The notes: generated by a model not told the origin, from the letters alone. Counted from the stretch's first letter, positions 22,100-36,538 are shown. The stretch: 64,000 nucleotides of DNA from Sisyra terminalis (GCA_958496175.1 OY292276.1:62757080-62821079); one strand, 5' to 3'. Numbers and translations: made by a program.

Positions 22100-23742
22100 G
22101 ATTGGTCTCATGTCACAGGTAGGTGTTTCAATCGAATAAAAAAAATATGATAACGTATTGATATCTCTGATATAGGCTGTCAGGGTAAGGGATGTTAGAT
22201 ATTATTTAGACTAAATAGGGTCTTAATTATCTAAATCCACAGCATGGGCTGTAGATTTGATTTAATTTTTACAAATTGTATGATTAGTGTATATTTGGTT
22301 TCAAATATTCAATCGTTTCACAATTCTACAACGACAAATGTATTTAGAACTTAATAGTGTAGAGTAGCAGTAATATATAATATAATCCTTCGATGGAATA
22401 ATAAAGTCAGCAATCAATCGGTAGCATCTTAATGTATTGATAGTAAATTTCACTCCATGGCTCTCAGCGATAGTTCAGTTCAAAATTCATGTCAATTGAG
22501 GAACTCTTAATTATTTGAGATTGATTCCATTCATCATTATGATCATTAATATTGCTATTTCCAAAGATCTTATTGATTATTACATATTATGTGTTCCATA
22601 CATATCCACTCTCCATCCTCATTGAACAGAAATGCACCAAATCTGAAAGAAACTGGTTTTATAATGTTACCAAATCGAAATTTAGATTTGAAGGAAATAT
22701 TGGTATTCCAGAGATATGATTACACAATCATCTTCTTTAAAAGTTTAGTACAAATATCTGAAAATTCCTATGAAAGTCGTAACTGTTGAAAAATTGCCAA
22801 AATAAACACATCTCTTACTATCATATTTGAATACCCTATTGTTATTCCATGTTAAATTTATTGACTCTAAAAACTGATTGTTGTAACGTTCCCATTAATT
22901 CCAATCTATTGTTGTGTTCTTTAAAACTTGCTAACTGCCCTATACTCTAATACAAAGTAATCAGATAATTTGAAATCAGGAAAAATAATAGTCCAAATAG
23001 AACATGCATATCTAACCTGTGCAATTCGTCAACCCATTTTCTGCTATAATTTGTCGATAAAAGTTGAATATAACAATGTCCAGTATTCCACAAATACACA
23101 AACTATATTTAAACATAATAGTTGGTAATTTTTATAATAAAAAACTTACTATGTACCACTAAAATAAATACATGAAGTTACTTAAGTAAAAACGAGTCAA
23201 AATCACCAATATGTCTGCTGTTGAAAACAATTCTTTTTTTGTTTTCAAACAACAATTGTTACATATATGATTTAATTATTTTTTTCAAATACGAATTAAC
23301 AAAAAACTTGGCGAAAATCAAATGTTCAATTAATAAAATGAATTTTAAAACACAATTTTTCTATTTCTATAAGAAAAATTTAAAGAAAAACGAGTTTTTC
23401 AGTAAAAAAATTGTTTGTTGAAAAAAGTCGGTAATGTAGTTACCAGAATTTCATAAGAAGCTGATTCAAATATTCCTATTGTGATATATTCCTATTGACT
23501 TGGGTTACATAATTTGATTGAAACTATAACTATTATTAAATCTATATGGATACTGTAAGTTTTATAGTAACTGTAAATAAATTTAAAATTAATTTTCCCC
23601 TAGCCTATAATAGAACGCGTATGCCTATCGTATAACTTTCACGAAATACTATCGTCTTCCTATATACAATATCCATGATTAATGATGTTTTACTTATGTG
23701 AAAAAAACGATAAACTATGGTTGAGTTGAGTTTGAATAATAC
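22100..23742. other. AT-rich stretch, no gene seen
   Basis: Open frames of 66 codons at 22589-22789 and 23221-23421 (+) are lysine-, asparagine- and isoleucine-rich, as expected of random AT-rich DNA. A possible - strand donor CACAG/GTTAG lies near 23012-23021. This interval holds the 28-bp length difference between copies 1 and 2 (at about 22836) and one of the two substitutions (22976). Confidence 0.55.
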
Positions 23743-23857
23743 CTATGCTTTGCAAATGTACTGCTTTAGAGCAGTTTTTGGTGTCGAATGCATATCTTTC
23801 ACACCAGTCCAAAAATCTTCAAATGAAATCTCCATTCGCGGAAAGAATCAAGGAACA
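23743..23857 (-). CDS. Short exon with a 30-codon ATG frame
   Basis: After an acceptor TTTTTTTCTTTTAG the - strand exon begins at 23857. From an ATG at 23835 it reads MEISFEDFWTGVKDMHSTPK... and ends QYICKA before a TAG at 23743, directly followed by GTATT, a possible donor. The composition is protein-like and unlike the surrounding AT-rich frames. It lies downstream of module B on the same strand and could be a terminal exon. No family was recognised. Confidence 0.35.
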
Positions 23858-24396
23858 CTAAAAGAAAAAAATAACATTTGAGATTGATTGCATGAATTCA
23901 ATCTTATAAGCCTTATGAAGAAACGATCAACTAATAATGTTTATAGATAAAATAATAAAAATATATTATAACAAGAAGCTAGAATTTATAGCAGAAAAGA
24001 GGACAGTTGAAATTGTAATAAAATATTTAGTCATAAAAATTTTAAATTTTTAATCATATTATGCCGCATTAATCTTTTTTCCGTCTAGCATATATTAGGT
24101 ACATTTTACCGAACTGTTCAGATAAATACAGATGAACTAATAATTTTTCACGATTAATTCTTTGTAACATAAACTACATACAATAATAAAATTATCCATA
24201 TCAACCAGTAGGTACCTACTAATGTAAATTAGTAAATAATTTCAACTTACATACTTGAATATTGTCTCCTTATTGTTAATGAAATGACTTTCTAAGTACT
24301 ACTGAATGCACTTTTTCTGATTTTTCCTGTAGATACTACTGCGGTGTTGCATGTAACTGGTTACTTAAACGGTGTCCAACGTTATTCTGACATTCA

Positions 24397-26185
24397 TTAG
24401 AATTCATTACTTCGGTCTATACCTTCGACCAATAGTTGAGTTCTAATTTTCTGAATCCATGTACCTATCCTGTATTCCAAGATTCGTTCGAAAAGCGTTT
24501 TCACTACAGGCCATTTTTTTGTGGATGTACACCAAAACTTAGCATTTATACGTAAAGAGTTTTTGTCTTTCATTTCCAACTAACTAAAACAAATATTTTT
24601 TTAATATTGTAATCTACTGTTACTATGTTCCAAAGGTTTTCATACTTACTTACCACAAACAAAAGCTGATTGCCTTTAGACATCTATCATTTAACTTTGA
24701 TGCAGTTGCCTCCAGGGGACTTGAAGTGAAGTAAAACTTGAAGTAATCTCACAAAATCTTGGTCAATTTTTTACATCTTACTGTCGTAGGTAGTAGTAGT
24801 ATCATTAATTTCATCTTAGGACTCCAAAAAAAAGGCGAGGACAGCAACGTGCAAAAGCAAGAACCGAAGAAGGTTGGTCGTATGAAAGCTGGTCCAGTTT
24901 TAATCGTAACGAATTCGGTTTGTTGTCCAATAGATACAGCAGTTTCTTGATGGCATCGCATGCATGGCCGTTTCCAAGGAACTCGAATTGGGGAAAAACT
25001 TGGGAACATTGTTCACTATCCTCCTGCATTTCCGCATTATTACTTTCGACCCATGTCTTGGATTAGTACTTGAGGATAGTAGTTTGTAGAACTTCGTTGG
25101 TACCAAATCTTCATCATCTGATCCGTGCAGTAATATGAACCTGGTAACTAAACAAAGAGTCAATATTCCTGATTCCAGTACGGTACCTACCTACTACCAA
25201 ATGGTTCCATTATTGAAATTATTGGAATTATTTAAAATAACTTTTCAATGTTGACGTCAAACATAAGGGGCAATATTTCATAAACCCTAAGATTAAGTCA
25301 ATAAAACATACATTGATATTGTTCGAATATCTAATATATTAAGTGTAATAACTATACCACATGCAAAACCAATAAGTAGCACTTATTTGTGTTCCATTGT
25401 TACCTATTTTGGGAAATTTCAATACCAATTTCGGAAATATAATAATGCAATCGATTAAATCTAATCAAACAATGACAATTAACAACAAAATTTTAAGGGA
25501 ACAATTAAGAGAAAATTACTTTTTACTTATGCATGAAAAACCAACCTCAATACAGTACAGTGCAATTTTTATCGATCGACAATTTGAAAAATTTACGTAC
25601 AGTTTTCCATTTTCATATTCTAATGGATGCACCAAACACTCAACTATCATTATGCATATTAATTTCTTTATAAATTGGGAAATTTAATTAATAATGCACA
25701 AAATTCATTGCAACTTGGTCGACCAAAACAACAGGTGATTTATAGTTGTTTATGTTCATTATAAGTACGCATGTCAAACTCAAAAGTGTGGTTATTTTCA
25801 AATTTTCATTTTTGCTAAAGGAAGTGATTTGAGTTTAATAATTAAAGAATAACGTTATTTTATTACAACGAACGTTGGTTTAATTTAATATTTCTTATTA
25901 TTTTATGGAACGAATTACACTTAGTAATGTATAGAATAGAGTTACTGGATAGATATAAAGTAATAAAGTCAACTTTTATTTTCTAACGTGTGTAGATGAT
26001 ATCGTACGTATGTATGCGTATTAATAGTAAAATAAGTAGATGAGATCGATGAGATGCAAGTATGAGAGAGAAATGAATAGTATCATAAACCTTTCCAACA
26101 TTTACCTCCCAACATTCCCCTTATTCCCGACGACTCCTTGAATAATTCTAACGGTAAAAATAAAAGATTATCATTGCACAACGAA
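24397..26185 (-). pseudogene. Module B: fullest member of the B/C/D family
   Basis: Reading the - strand: 24811-25029 is open from an ATG and reads MQEDSEQCSQVFPQFEFLGN...; it then contains ACDAIKKLLYLLDNKPNS and DQLSYDQPSSVLAFARCC and stops after RLFFGVLR. Its last part matches the + strand exon at 697-780 with one base of frame shift. A short intron may begin at GTGAGATTAC (about 24757). A block reading LEATASKLNDRCLKAISFC then ends at a strong donor GTAAGTAAG (24649-24653). Another exon, 24397-24579, reads MKDKNSLRINAKFWCTSTKK... to a stop. Paralogy with C runs to about 26185. Frames do not join without breaks, so this is a pseudogene or a gene with unresolved exons. Confidence 0.35.
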
Positions 26186-27016
26186 TTGTCAGTTTTCTCT
26201 TACAAAAATAATATTATTTACAATCCCATGTAAGTATTAGTTTATTTTACAATTATTGCAATTTTCAAAATAGTTATTGATCGTAGAAATAGTTGCAATT
26301 GCTGCATTCATTTGGTGAATCGTATTTGAACATTGGAGATTCCTTCCCATGTGTTGTTTCTAAGCCAAAAAGTTTTTAGGTTCAATTAAAGGCGATTTCC
26401 GATCTATTAGGTTGATTTAGAAGAAATGAGAAGTAAGTTTTGTAGGTATGTAGTTGGTTTACTAGCTTATAAGTTTTTTTTAATGAACCACTACTAATTA
26501 ATCATAGGAATGTAGGTATATTTAGTTGTTGTTGTTGTTGTTTTAAGATTCACTTGAAACATGGACATGAAAAAGAGTAAATGAATTGGAAGATTGGAAA
26601 TATATGGTACCTATCCACCTAGATACCAGCTCATGGACTGCGTAAAGTTGAGGGAAGTGCTGCAGTGACGAAATTTTCATCTGAATGTCACCTAGTCTTG
26701 GATGATTTGAACGTAAGTTAGTTTCTATATGTAGCTATATGAAAAATTTTAAACCAAAAATAGCGACAAAGGGAAACTTTGTTCTGAATTCATCAATTTT
26801 TATTCAATTTAAGGATGACATGATTTGAATACTCCAACTGAAAACTGCTATCCCAATAATCAACGCTGTTTGGCAGTCCGTATTGAAAGCAGACGTTTAA
26901 ATTGGCCATGTAAATTGGCAGAGCTTTTTGTACCTTGAAGACTCAAGATGCTTTCTCGTTTCTAATTCACTGAATGGTCGCCGAATGGTCCACGACTTGA
27001 ACAACAAGTTGCTGTA

Positions 27017-28367
27017 CCTACTTACGAAAGTTTTACCTACTGGACATCTAAACCGAACTCGTTACGACTAAAAGTGGACCAGCTTTCATACGACGAACCT
27101 TCTTCGGTTCTTGCTTTTGCACGTCGCTGTCTTCGCCTTTTGTTTGGGAGTCCTAAGATGAAATTAATGGTACCTACGACGACAATAAGATGTAAAAAAA
27201 TTTACGAAGATTTGGTGAGATTACCTCAAGTTTCACTTCATATCAAGTCCTTTGTAGACAACTGCATAAAAGTTAAAACAGTAAAAAACTTCAAAATAAC
27301 ACATAATAGTCGAAATTTAACTAAAAACATGACTTTATTGTAGGTTTCAAACCGTTGAGGAAATGACAACGATAAAACAATTTGATAAAGCAATCAATCG
27401 AACTATTACCGAAAGAAACGTAGTGATAGTGGTAGCAACTATACAACATGCACTCATCTATATAAAACGATAACTACAAAAGGAAACGAAGGTAAAATTT
27501 AACTTAAGATTATCTAAGGCTACTCATCAAAATCGAATCGAATCGAAGTGGGAAGATTGATTTTGATTACTGATTTTGGAATTTTTTGTAGGCAACAAAA
27601 GTAGCCTTGATGAGCTTTAAACTGGATCTATCTAAAGGAGCTATCCACTTACATATTTCATCCAGGATACCAGAATCGTTTTCGTCAACATATGGAGACT
27701 AATGTTTTACAATTGATTGCAAAAATCATCTTGATATATACAATACAAATGAGCACCAAAAATCTCTTCTTCAAGAATAAAAGAAATGAAAAAAACTAAC
27801 GAATCATTCTCAGTCGAATCATATCAGCAATTTTAAAAGCCAACAGAACCAATTCTAATGTGTTGGTAAAGCATGGTAGATATCAGAAGAAGAGGAAGAA
27901 CAACGATAAGATATTGAGAAACCATATTAACACAACGAAAATCACCAAACTTAAATTTCTGAGGTACAAAGATACAAATCGTTGTATTCTGATTGACTGA
28001 AATTTAACATTGTAAATGCCCCTGCCCCAGATCATTATTGGAAATCATCTTGAAAGAAAATATATTGAAGTTAATCATTGAATACAATGAATTGTAAGGA
28101 AATAAAGAGAAAAGAAATGTAATTTTTTTAGTGCAACGATTTTTTTCTCATCGATTCATACAGAGAAAATTTGATAAGAAATGCTATCACTTATAGATAA
28201 TATGTAGAGCTTAGTACCTACTAAATATTCTGGTAATTGATTAAAATTCATAGACATTTCTTTTTTTCTTTTTTTCTCTTTATTTGAGTGTTTAATTATT
28301 AGTTTTGAATAGAAAAAAATCAACCGTTTTAAGGCAAAAAAAATAATAATCTGGAACATATTAAAAA
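27017..28367 (+). pseudogene. Module P1 in copy 2
   Basis: Identical to 640-1990 as far as read. Open stretches stand at 27074-27343, 27345-27473 and 27592-27702, with the 100-bp intron at 27492-27591. Confidence 0.35.
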
Positions 28368-28917
28368 ATTAAACTCAGAAGCTTTGTTCTGATAGCTTAT
28401 GTTGTAACTTTTCCACCATCAATTCACAAGTTAATTACATCAATTTTTCTGAAAATATCTCAAGTCAATTTCAAGAAAATGATGTTTGTATATAAGTGGA
28501 AAAAGTCCAAAGAAATCGAAGACATTTTTTCCATAGGTAGTGAGATTACTTTTAATGGTATTGCTATAGAAAGTTGATTTTCTAATTCCTTTTTTTTTCT
28601 TTTTTTTGTTGTGAATAATTAACTGAACTTATTGATCTTCTTTTAAATTATAAAAAGAAATATTAATTTTGTAAACATTTTTTTACTTCATAATATATAA
28701 AGCCGATAAAGTCAAATGTTAGTTTACCATTTTTATTTGAAATAGTTGCGTGTATCTTGGATAGTTAGCGCTACAATCAGCTACGGTTAACTTGCCTAAA
28801 TTTCCAAAAATATTTAAAAATTTTCCATGTATTTTCCGACGTATGGTCAAAAATATTTATCACTATTCCCCTGGATGGACCGCATCATATAAGTAGTATA
28901 AGCAAACAAAACAAACC

Positions 28918-30457
28918 GATATTTGTTGACTTTAAAGAACAAGTTTTACCATTATTGATTAGTGAAATCAGTGAAATAGTTTTAAAAAAGGTAATAACGT
29001 ATAACCATTGCCCTTTTTGTACAAATACAGCTAAATTACATTGTATAATTGATAATATTTTCTATGGAGTTTAAACTTGAAAAAGTTTTCGTATGTTCAT
29101 CATATACCCAACGTACTATTGTTTTCGTGTTTATACAGCGATTATTATTTTTTTTAGGTAGTAAAGGACTTGGAACAGTTCGATTATTGAATTATCGGAC
29201 CACACCACCCACAATGGTGGTCGTCAGTTGAAGCTGAAGTCTTGATGACGTCTTGACGACAACCAAGTTATAAGTTAAAAGATTTTTTTTTAACTATAAC
29301 CTAAGTTTAATCGTCGATTTTGTACGAACAAGAAGATCATAGGATCTTCAACAGGTGTTTAGAGAAAGAAATTAAAAGAAATGTTTCTAAAAGGTATATA
29401 AATAAAGTTAGGATAGGTAGAAACATTGATTGTTTAACTTAAACGTTGTTGTCGCCAATCGAATCGAGATATTGCCAAAGAACATGTAGTAATGGTGGCA
29501 ACTATGTACCACCACATGTCAACACATTTAAGTGAAACGGAAACTATGGAACCAGGGAACGTAGGTAAGATTTATCATAAAACTATTTGAAAGTTAATCA
29601 AAATGGTGGTGAGGTGAGGTGGAAAGAGCAATGATTGATTTTTGGAAATTGTTGTAGGTTTTTGTGGGAAGTGGTGTTCTAAGGAGCTCTAGAACGAATC
29701 AGCAAAGAGCTATATACCACCATACTGAAATATTTTCTCGAGAAAACCAGTAGGTATCGCTTTTTCTTCATTATACCATAATATGGAGTAGGACTAGGAT
29801 CCAATATACCTACGCAATACCTACAAACCAGTACTTACCACCAAGAATCCCTCCATCGAGGATTAAAGAAACAAAAATTATTCTCACCAATCATTCTCAG
29901 TGATATAAGATCAGCGATCTGACAACACCATAAGAAGGATCATTTCTAATGTTTAATGTTTAAAACAAGCGGACTACAACAGAGTGGCGGAAGAACGGAA
30001 GAAGGAAAATCACATGAGGGGATACTTATTTACCAAGAACCTTACAAATCCAGTAAGTAGGCAACCCCCCCTCCCTACGAGCAAATGGCCAGAAAACTCT
30101 ACGCAACAATCGAGCATTCTAGTTTCTACAAAATTAAATTAAGAATGCAACAATAATTCATTCAAAGCAATAAGTGAAGTGAATAAGATTTATTATCAAA
30201 ATGAAATCACCAAACTAAAATTCCTGAGGTACCTACAGAAATATAAACATGTTTTTATTTCTATTAAATAGAACAACACATGATTGAATATTGAACAAAG
30301 ATATTAGGAGAGACAAAAGAAAAATATTCATTAGATTCAATCTTACCATAAGATAAATTAGTAGATATTCTTGTTTTCTCAATGAAGAAAATTTATTTAC
30401 CTACTTATTTTCAAAAGCTGTCATTTTGTTTTAAAAAATTAAACTAATTAAGTGTTG
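28918..30457 (+). pseudogene. Module P2 in copy 2
   Basis: Identical to 2541-4080 as far as read. The open terminal exon is at 29658-29753 and the 93-bp intron precedes it. Confidence 0.3.
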
Positions 30458-31426
30458 TTGTGGCACTAATTTCTTGAATTAACACTTTGTTTTCTTAATT
30501 TTTTATCTAATTGGATTACTAATTGTACCTATATTAAATGTTGGGATTATCCCATTGCTATAATCCAACCTTTGTTAAACGTGTAATAATGACAACCATT
30601 GACTAAAGTACTTACCATATATTATGGTGACATTATGATAGGTACTAATAAGATTTATTTACCTTCAATATGTAGTTATTGTATAATTTCAAAAATGCAT
30701 TCAGAAAATGCTAATGAAACCTCGCACTATAAAGGTGACAAAATCTATTAAAAAATTGTTGCAATGTTTGTAAAATAATCGTACAAATATTAATTTGTTT
30801 CTCCATGAAATTCTCTGCTGGTGAAATAAAAGTCATATTTGAACGATTGTTATCTTTAAGTGGATATTTTCAAATGGATCAATGTTTGCTTTAAAGAAAT
30901 GAATCTGAAATTAACTCTTATTTTCCTGGGTGTCCCCTCCCCCACCCCAAAAGATAAGAAATATTTGACTTTAATGTTACAATGAAATGAAGGGGAAACT
31001 ATTATAGAAGACAGTACTTTTTCTGTATTGTCTAATCTTCCAAAAACATTGAGATACCAATTGACTGTAGATTTAATAACAAAAATCCATAATTTGATGA
31101 ATGAAAGTAATTCTAGTTCAAGTTTCCTAAATTTTGTGCAACACCAATCTGGAATCCATAAACCGTATTTTAATTGAAAAGAATTTATTCAAAGATGATG
31201 AGTTTTATAAGATTTCTATAAGTAGAAACTTAAAAAATAACTCTAATAGGTCTAATTCTATATTACCTATATGTGGAAAATTGTGTAACTAAACAACCGA
31301 AGATATATTGACGATATTTAATTTATAGTTTTATATTATAATTACAATAATATGTTGAACAAATAGTTAAAGATTTAAGTTCTAAAAAAATAATTTGCTA
31401 TTTGATATATATATTTCGGTTTATTT

Positions 31427-32507
31427 TTGATCGTAAATTTGAACTTTCCACTGCCAACAATGCTTCTGTTGAAATTGTAAGTGCCACAATAAGGTACATT
31501 CTCTTATTGGAAATCATCTGGCAAAGAGTCTATTGTTGAAATTAATCAATGAATCAAATAAATTGCCAACAAGAAATAAAGAAAAAGAAAATATTATTCT
31601 TTTGAAGCTTAGAAGATAAATTTTATTTTCATTGATACACGGGGCGTTGTGAAAATGGGCTCGGAAATGTGACCTCATACAATGATATCCAGAGTTTCTA
31701 AGCTTTAGCATTTCATTAAAATTCAATGAAAATTATAGTATATGTTTTTTCTTTATTTCAGTAGGTATCTATTTAATTATTAATTTTGAATAGAAAAATA
31801 AACCCACCATTTTGGTTTATAAAGTAAAATTCAAGCAAAGAAATACGTCTCTCTACATTTAGCGAATTTTGGTGTTCAATGTGTTAAATTCGACTCACTC
31901 CCCAAACTTTTCGCTTGTTTATTTGTTTATTGAAATGTTCACTTGTTATTTTGTTGAATTTACTGCTTTGCCCAAATTTTGCAAATATTCTTTCAAGTTT
32001 TGATCCATTTTAATAAGTTTTTTCCATCAAAAAAGTGTTTTCAACTAAAGTTTAAGCTTTAGTTTACATTTGCATCAAATTATTTATGGTCAAGTAAGTC
32101 GAAATTTTGATTACTGTTGAATCAAATGCGGGTCCCTTCCACGCCACTACTGACTGAGGTATATGTAACTTATTTGTAATGCAATTTTTCCAATCTTTTC
32201 CACAGTACCTACTAAAGCACTAACCGAAGATGCTAAGCATTCTTTATATGAACATATTTCTACGTACGTAGGATATTTAATGCAGTTATCATAGTCCATC
32301 GTAGGGGTCCACCTATTGTTGTCCACCTATTTACAGCGATTTATGTGTTTTCTAGAATAATCAAGGACTTGAAGCAGTTGGATCGATTATTGGATTATCG
32401 GACCACTTGTGGCTGACCACTGATGACGAGTTGAAGCTGAGCTTTTGGTGACTACTGCAATGAAGCTAAAGTTAGATGAATTTTCCAGCTAACAGCTACA
32501 GGTTAGC
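31427..32507 (+). pseudogene. P-family tail and P3 exon in copy 2
   Basis: Repeats 5050-6130: the detached tail at 31467-31857 and the isolated exon at 32356-32501. No change from copy 1 was seen. Confidence 0.35.
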
Positions 32508-35161
32508 GATTTTTTACGGAAAAGGAGTTATCTACAAGGTCATCTTCAACTGGTTCTTTTGGAAATCGAAACAAATGTTTCTAGAAGGTACTGAGCCAGG
32601 ATATAAAAGTTAATTTTTTGGCTAAAAGTCGTTATCTTTTCTTTTTTTTTTTTTAATTTATGGTCAAGGAGAAGTCGGAAATGAAAACAGGATGAACATT
32701 TAAATTTTTTAAAAAAGATAGCCATCAATATCTCGAGGTAAAGTTTTAATAGTTACCTACCTACTTTTGTCTTTTTAATATTAAAGTTTACCAATTGAAA
32801 ATTGTTTTAATCTATATTTTATTTTTAGTATTTAAGTGATTTGTCAATATATGTAATAAGTCCGTGTTTTGTGGGTACCTTACTCAACTGCCGATCAAAC
32901 AACTTGTAAGGATTTTTAAAATATGAACAGGAGGAGGAGGTAGTATTCTTCACATTCCTTTAAGAGCTTCTTCATTTAGATCTTTCTTCAGAAAGGAAAT
33001 TGGACAGTTTCAATGTTAAATCTAAAGGAACTTTTATACTTTTACTTGGTAGAGGTAATGTAAAAATTAAATTTCTTTTGCTACTAATCTCATTAGTGAT
33101 TTTTTTTTACTTTTTATTTTAGCTTCATCATATAAACGTATCTATAATATATGTTTAATACAGCAAGATTCAATATGAAAAGTAAATGGAAGAAGGGAAA
33201 AGAAATATACTTATTGCAATTGTTAATCAACAACATTTCATCTTTTGCATATTTCACAAGAGTAACTTTGAAGAATTTTAGATTTATGGTACCTACACAT
33301 TTTAGTTAGTTAGTATAAGACAAGTTTACTCATATAGTTCCATGTTAATGGCTTTAGTTTTCTTCAAATATGTTTAATTGTCATAAAATTGACAAAGTTG
33401 ATCTTTAATGTCGAAATAATTTTAATATTTAGCTTTAAATCATCAACGATTATTTCCATTTTTCTATCTTAAACTTTAATTTTTCAATATCAATTTGAAA
33501 GAGGCATATTTAATTGCTACTTATTACATTATTTCTTTTAATATACCATTAGTTCTTGTTTATTCATAATTCTATTTAATATACCTATACTTTTTTTCTT
33601 CGTTAATATTGATTAGGAATATATATTTCATATATTGTACTGAATTTGAAATGTGTTTAAATCGAAAAGTAGATTTTAATTGAAGGCCTTATTACTATAT
33701 ACCTTATTATTAATAGTTACGTAAGTGATGATCTAAATGATCTAACACAATTTTTATTCTTTGTAATACTGCTATAATTCATTATCCTCTAAAACTTGAT
33801 CGATTAATTAATTGTCAATTGTATTTAATTCCTATAACTTGATGAAAACTAAATATTAATAATATTTAATCTCCATAAGAAGTTTGAATGGAATAAATGA
33901 TTCATAATAATAATTCTAAGCTCTTAAATGTTAAACATAATATTAGGTGGCATTGAATTTGAAGCTTTAATTTGATAATTAATTTGGAGTTGAAGGAATA
34001 TGAATGAAGAATGGCAGCTTTGTAGTTAAAGAAAATAATATGTAATAAATAAATAAATAAGGACTAACTGTTAAAGTGAGAAAAAGAGATTTGCCTTCAT
34101 TTGAATCAAGTGACAAGAAAAATGATTTTAGTTTTAGAAATTACAATTTAAAGTAAACTATTATATGGTACAACAGCTGTAGGTGCTACCTATCTCTATT
34201 TACAGTATGCAATTTATATTTTCCTCCCTCCCAATTTATATTGCTGTTTATTTCAGTTTTATATTTAATTATGTTACCTACCACCCTTTGGTTCTTATGT
34301 TCATTTTGATTTTATCATTCATTTAAAAAAAAAATGGAATCGTAGTTTTTTTCAAAAATATGCAAAAATATTTTCATCATTCAATTGCTCAAAAGTAATA
34401 TGTTGAGGTAGATACTTAAAAAAAAAAAGATTAAATAAGTAAATAAAACATTTTTCTAGTTTATACATTTAGGAATTTAACGATATGGAATTAAACTAAA
34501 TGCTTCTACATTGTAAAAGACATAGAGATAATGTTTTAAATGAACTTTTTCAACGATTACCTACCTACTAACTGCTTTAAGTAATAAGTAGCTTTAACTG
34601 TAAGATTCACTTTTGATTTCAATTAGTACATATAACATAAGTACCTTATACTTAACAACAAAGAAAATTTATAGTTGAAATATGTTAAATAATTCGTTTG
34701 TCCTTATAAATTATGATGTAGGCAATTAAATTTAATGTATCAATTGAGAGTAAAATTATTAAACTGTTGTAATAACTATTATGTAACACTAAATTGTTGT
34801 TGTGACGATAAAATAGTATTGAAATCAGACCAAATGCTTGTAAAATGTATTCAATTCTGTTGTACTCAATGATAGATAACTTAGTCTAAGTAACAAATTG
34901 GTGGTTGGTGGATATTTATTTGATCTTTCTTTTGAAAACATAACAATGCAAAACTTTAATACTTATTTAATTAAACCTTGCATTTTTAATAAATTTTTCA
35001 CTAAAATCCACTAAATTCCAATCAAGTATTGTTCTTCTATTATAATATGGTAATGTACATACGAATGCACACATCCTTATTCCAAATGTTATTGTGTTTA
35101 TAGTTTATGTGTTTTTATTGTATTTAAATGAGAATTATTAGCTAATTTTGTTAACTTTAGG

Positions 35162-36157
35162 CAACTTTATTCATATAGATTTTGAGCCAACAAATCCAAT
35201 CGCTTGGAAAAGGATAAACATTTGTAGTATTGAATAAAATTTGGACCAACTTGTTAGGAGTAACACGAATTGTTAATAACACCAAATGTTTTCTCCTTAA
35301 AGCAAAGCAAGCCAGCCCAGAGATCTATTTGCTAATGACTGGATCAATTATCTGGTTTGTTTTCGCACATTTCTATTTATTTCTGCGTCAACAATACTAT
35401 GGAAAACAACCTAATGGTACTGGGATGACTTGAAGGGAAAAGGAATCACCGTTGAACTGAACTGTTGGAAAAGCTCGTGGACAAGAATTCGCGTCCACAG
35501 AACAGCAAGCAAATGAGTGTATACGCTGAAGGACTGATCAGCAGGTCCTGGGGAATCCTTTGGAATATCTACCCCGACGAGTGGCAACCATATTAATCCT
35601 GATACATCGGCAACAATGTTAAGAAGAAGAAATTGGTGAGTACTTATTCGTAATAGGCATTAAGGCTTTCGCTTTACTCATACCATTTGTATTTGTAGGT
35701 AAGCTGGGAAAACTATTTATTGGTCCTGGATCAACTCAACATTGCAAACTCATTAGCAGCAAAGATCTCAAGGTTTTTTCATCAAGCAGTATCTGCCTCG
35801 CAAAAAGGGAACGATAAGAAGATACTTTGATCGGTGATTTACGGCGATAACCAGGAAACCAGGAGAGGAAAAATAAATATTCAGAGAAAACAGTTAATTA
35901 GATATATAGGTAGGTACATTTCGTTTCAATCTAGGTAATTATTTAATTTAGGTATAGCGTTTCGGTTTTACTAACACTAATTTGGTTCTTCCAGGTGCTG
36001 CCAGGATAAGGCAGTGGAGCTAAGCAAAAAGACCCTTTTTTATTTAAATGGGAATTTCTGGAACGATTTCATTTCTGACAACAGGAATCGCTGGATGGAC
36101 GGAAAGCGCTAAATTCTTATAATTATTATGTATTAATCAATTAATAAATAAATTATC
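35162..36157 (+). CDS. G4 in copy 2
   Basis: Same exon series as 8785-9780: protein-like exons at 35459-35596, 35699-35830 and 35995-36112, intron 35636-35698, TACTAAC at 35969-35975, and AATAAA at 36143-36148. No substitution was seen, so its reading frames are exactly as intact as in copy 1. There is no G4 in copy 3. Confidence 0.45.
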
Positions 36158-36202
36158 ATCATATTCGATTTTATTTCTCCCCATTCGGAAAATTCTTTCG
36201 AA

Positions 36203-36538
36203 TCAAAATGGCGGATTTGTTTGTGACGTCACAGGCTCGCTTCGCGAACATTGCCGAAGGGGCCCAATCGGAACGACTCGGAAATGGCATTTCTGACGCG
36301 AAATCAGAAAAGAGCCCATTTGAGGGCATTTTTGCTTCATTTTGGCAACTTTGAGGGCGAATATCTCCCTTATTATAGATCCCACAGGAACATATGATAG
36401 CTCAAATGAAAGGGCTTGAATTACTCTATCCAACGGTACCAAAGTGGGGGCGCTAAAGTAATGATTACAGATTTTGAAAATTGCATTTTTTCAACGACGA
36501 GTCTAGACCCGTCGAAAAATTCACAACTTTCCAATAAT
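36203..36538. repeat. Diverged repeat fragment, copy 2
   Basis: Same as 9826-10161, lying immediately left of the copy 2 foldback. It is absent from copy 3, where the deletion ends just to its right. Confidence 0.55.

Larger units (their letters stand above)
1..26377. repeat. 26.4 kb tandem unit, copy 1
   Basis: Every stretch compared recurs 26377 bases downstream, or 26405 downstream after about 22836. Base 1 corresponds to 26378 and again to 52783. The unit holds gene-like modules on both strands, a 3.3 kb foldback element and smaller nested repeats. The window starts inside the array, so this phase is arbitrary and the true head-tail junction cannot be seen. It is too long and too complex for a classical satellite and is better described as a tandem segmental duplication. 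Confidence 0.97.

Noticed and set aside
24334..24390. + strand block after TTTTTCCTGTAG reading YYCGVACNWLLKRCPTLF, cysteine-rich
   Set aside because: Only 18 codons, antisense to module B, with no partner exon found. Chance cannot be excluded.
25397..25687. 96-codon + strand frame, the longest in the window
   Set aside because: It lies antisense to module B. The paralogous region of module C (about 16150-16400) does not keep the frame open, and the composition is that of AT-rich non-coding DNA.
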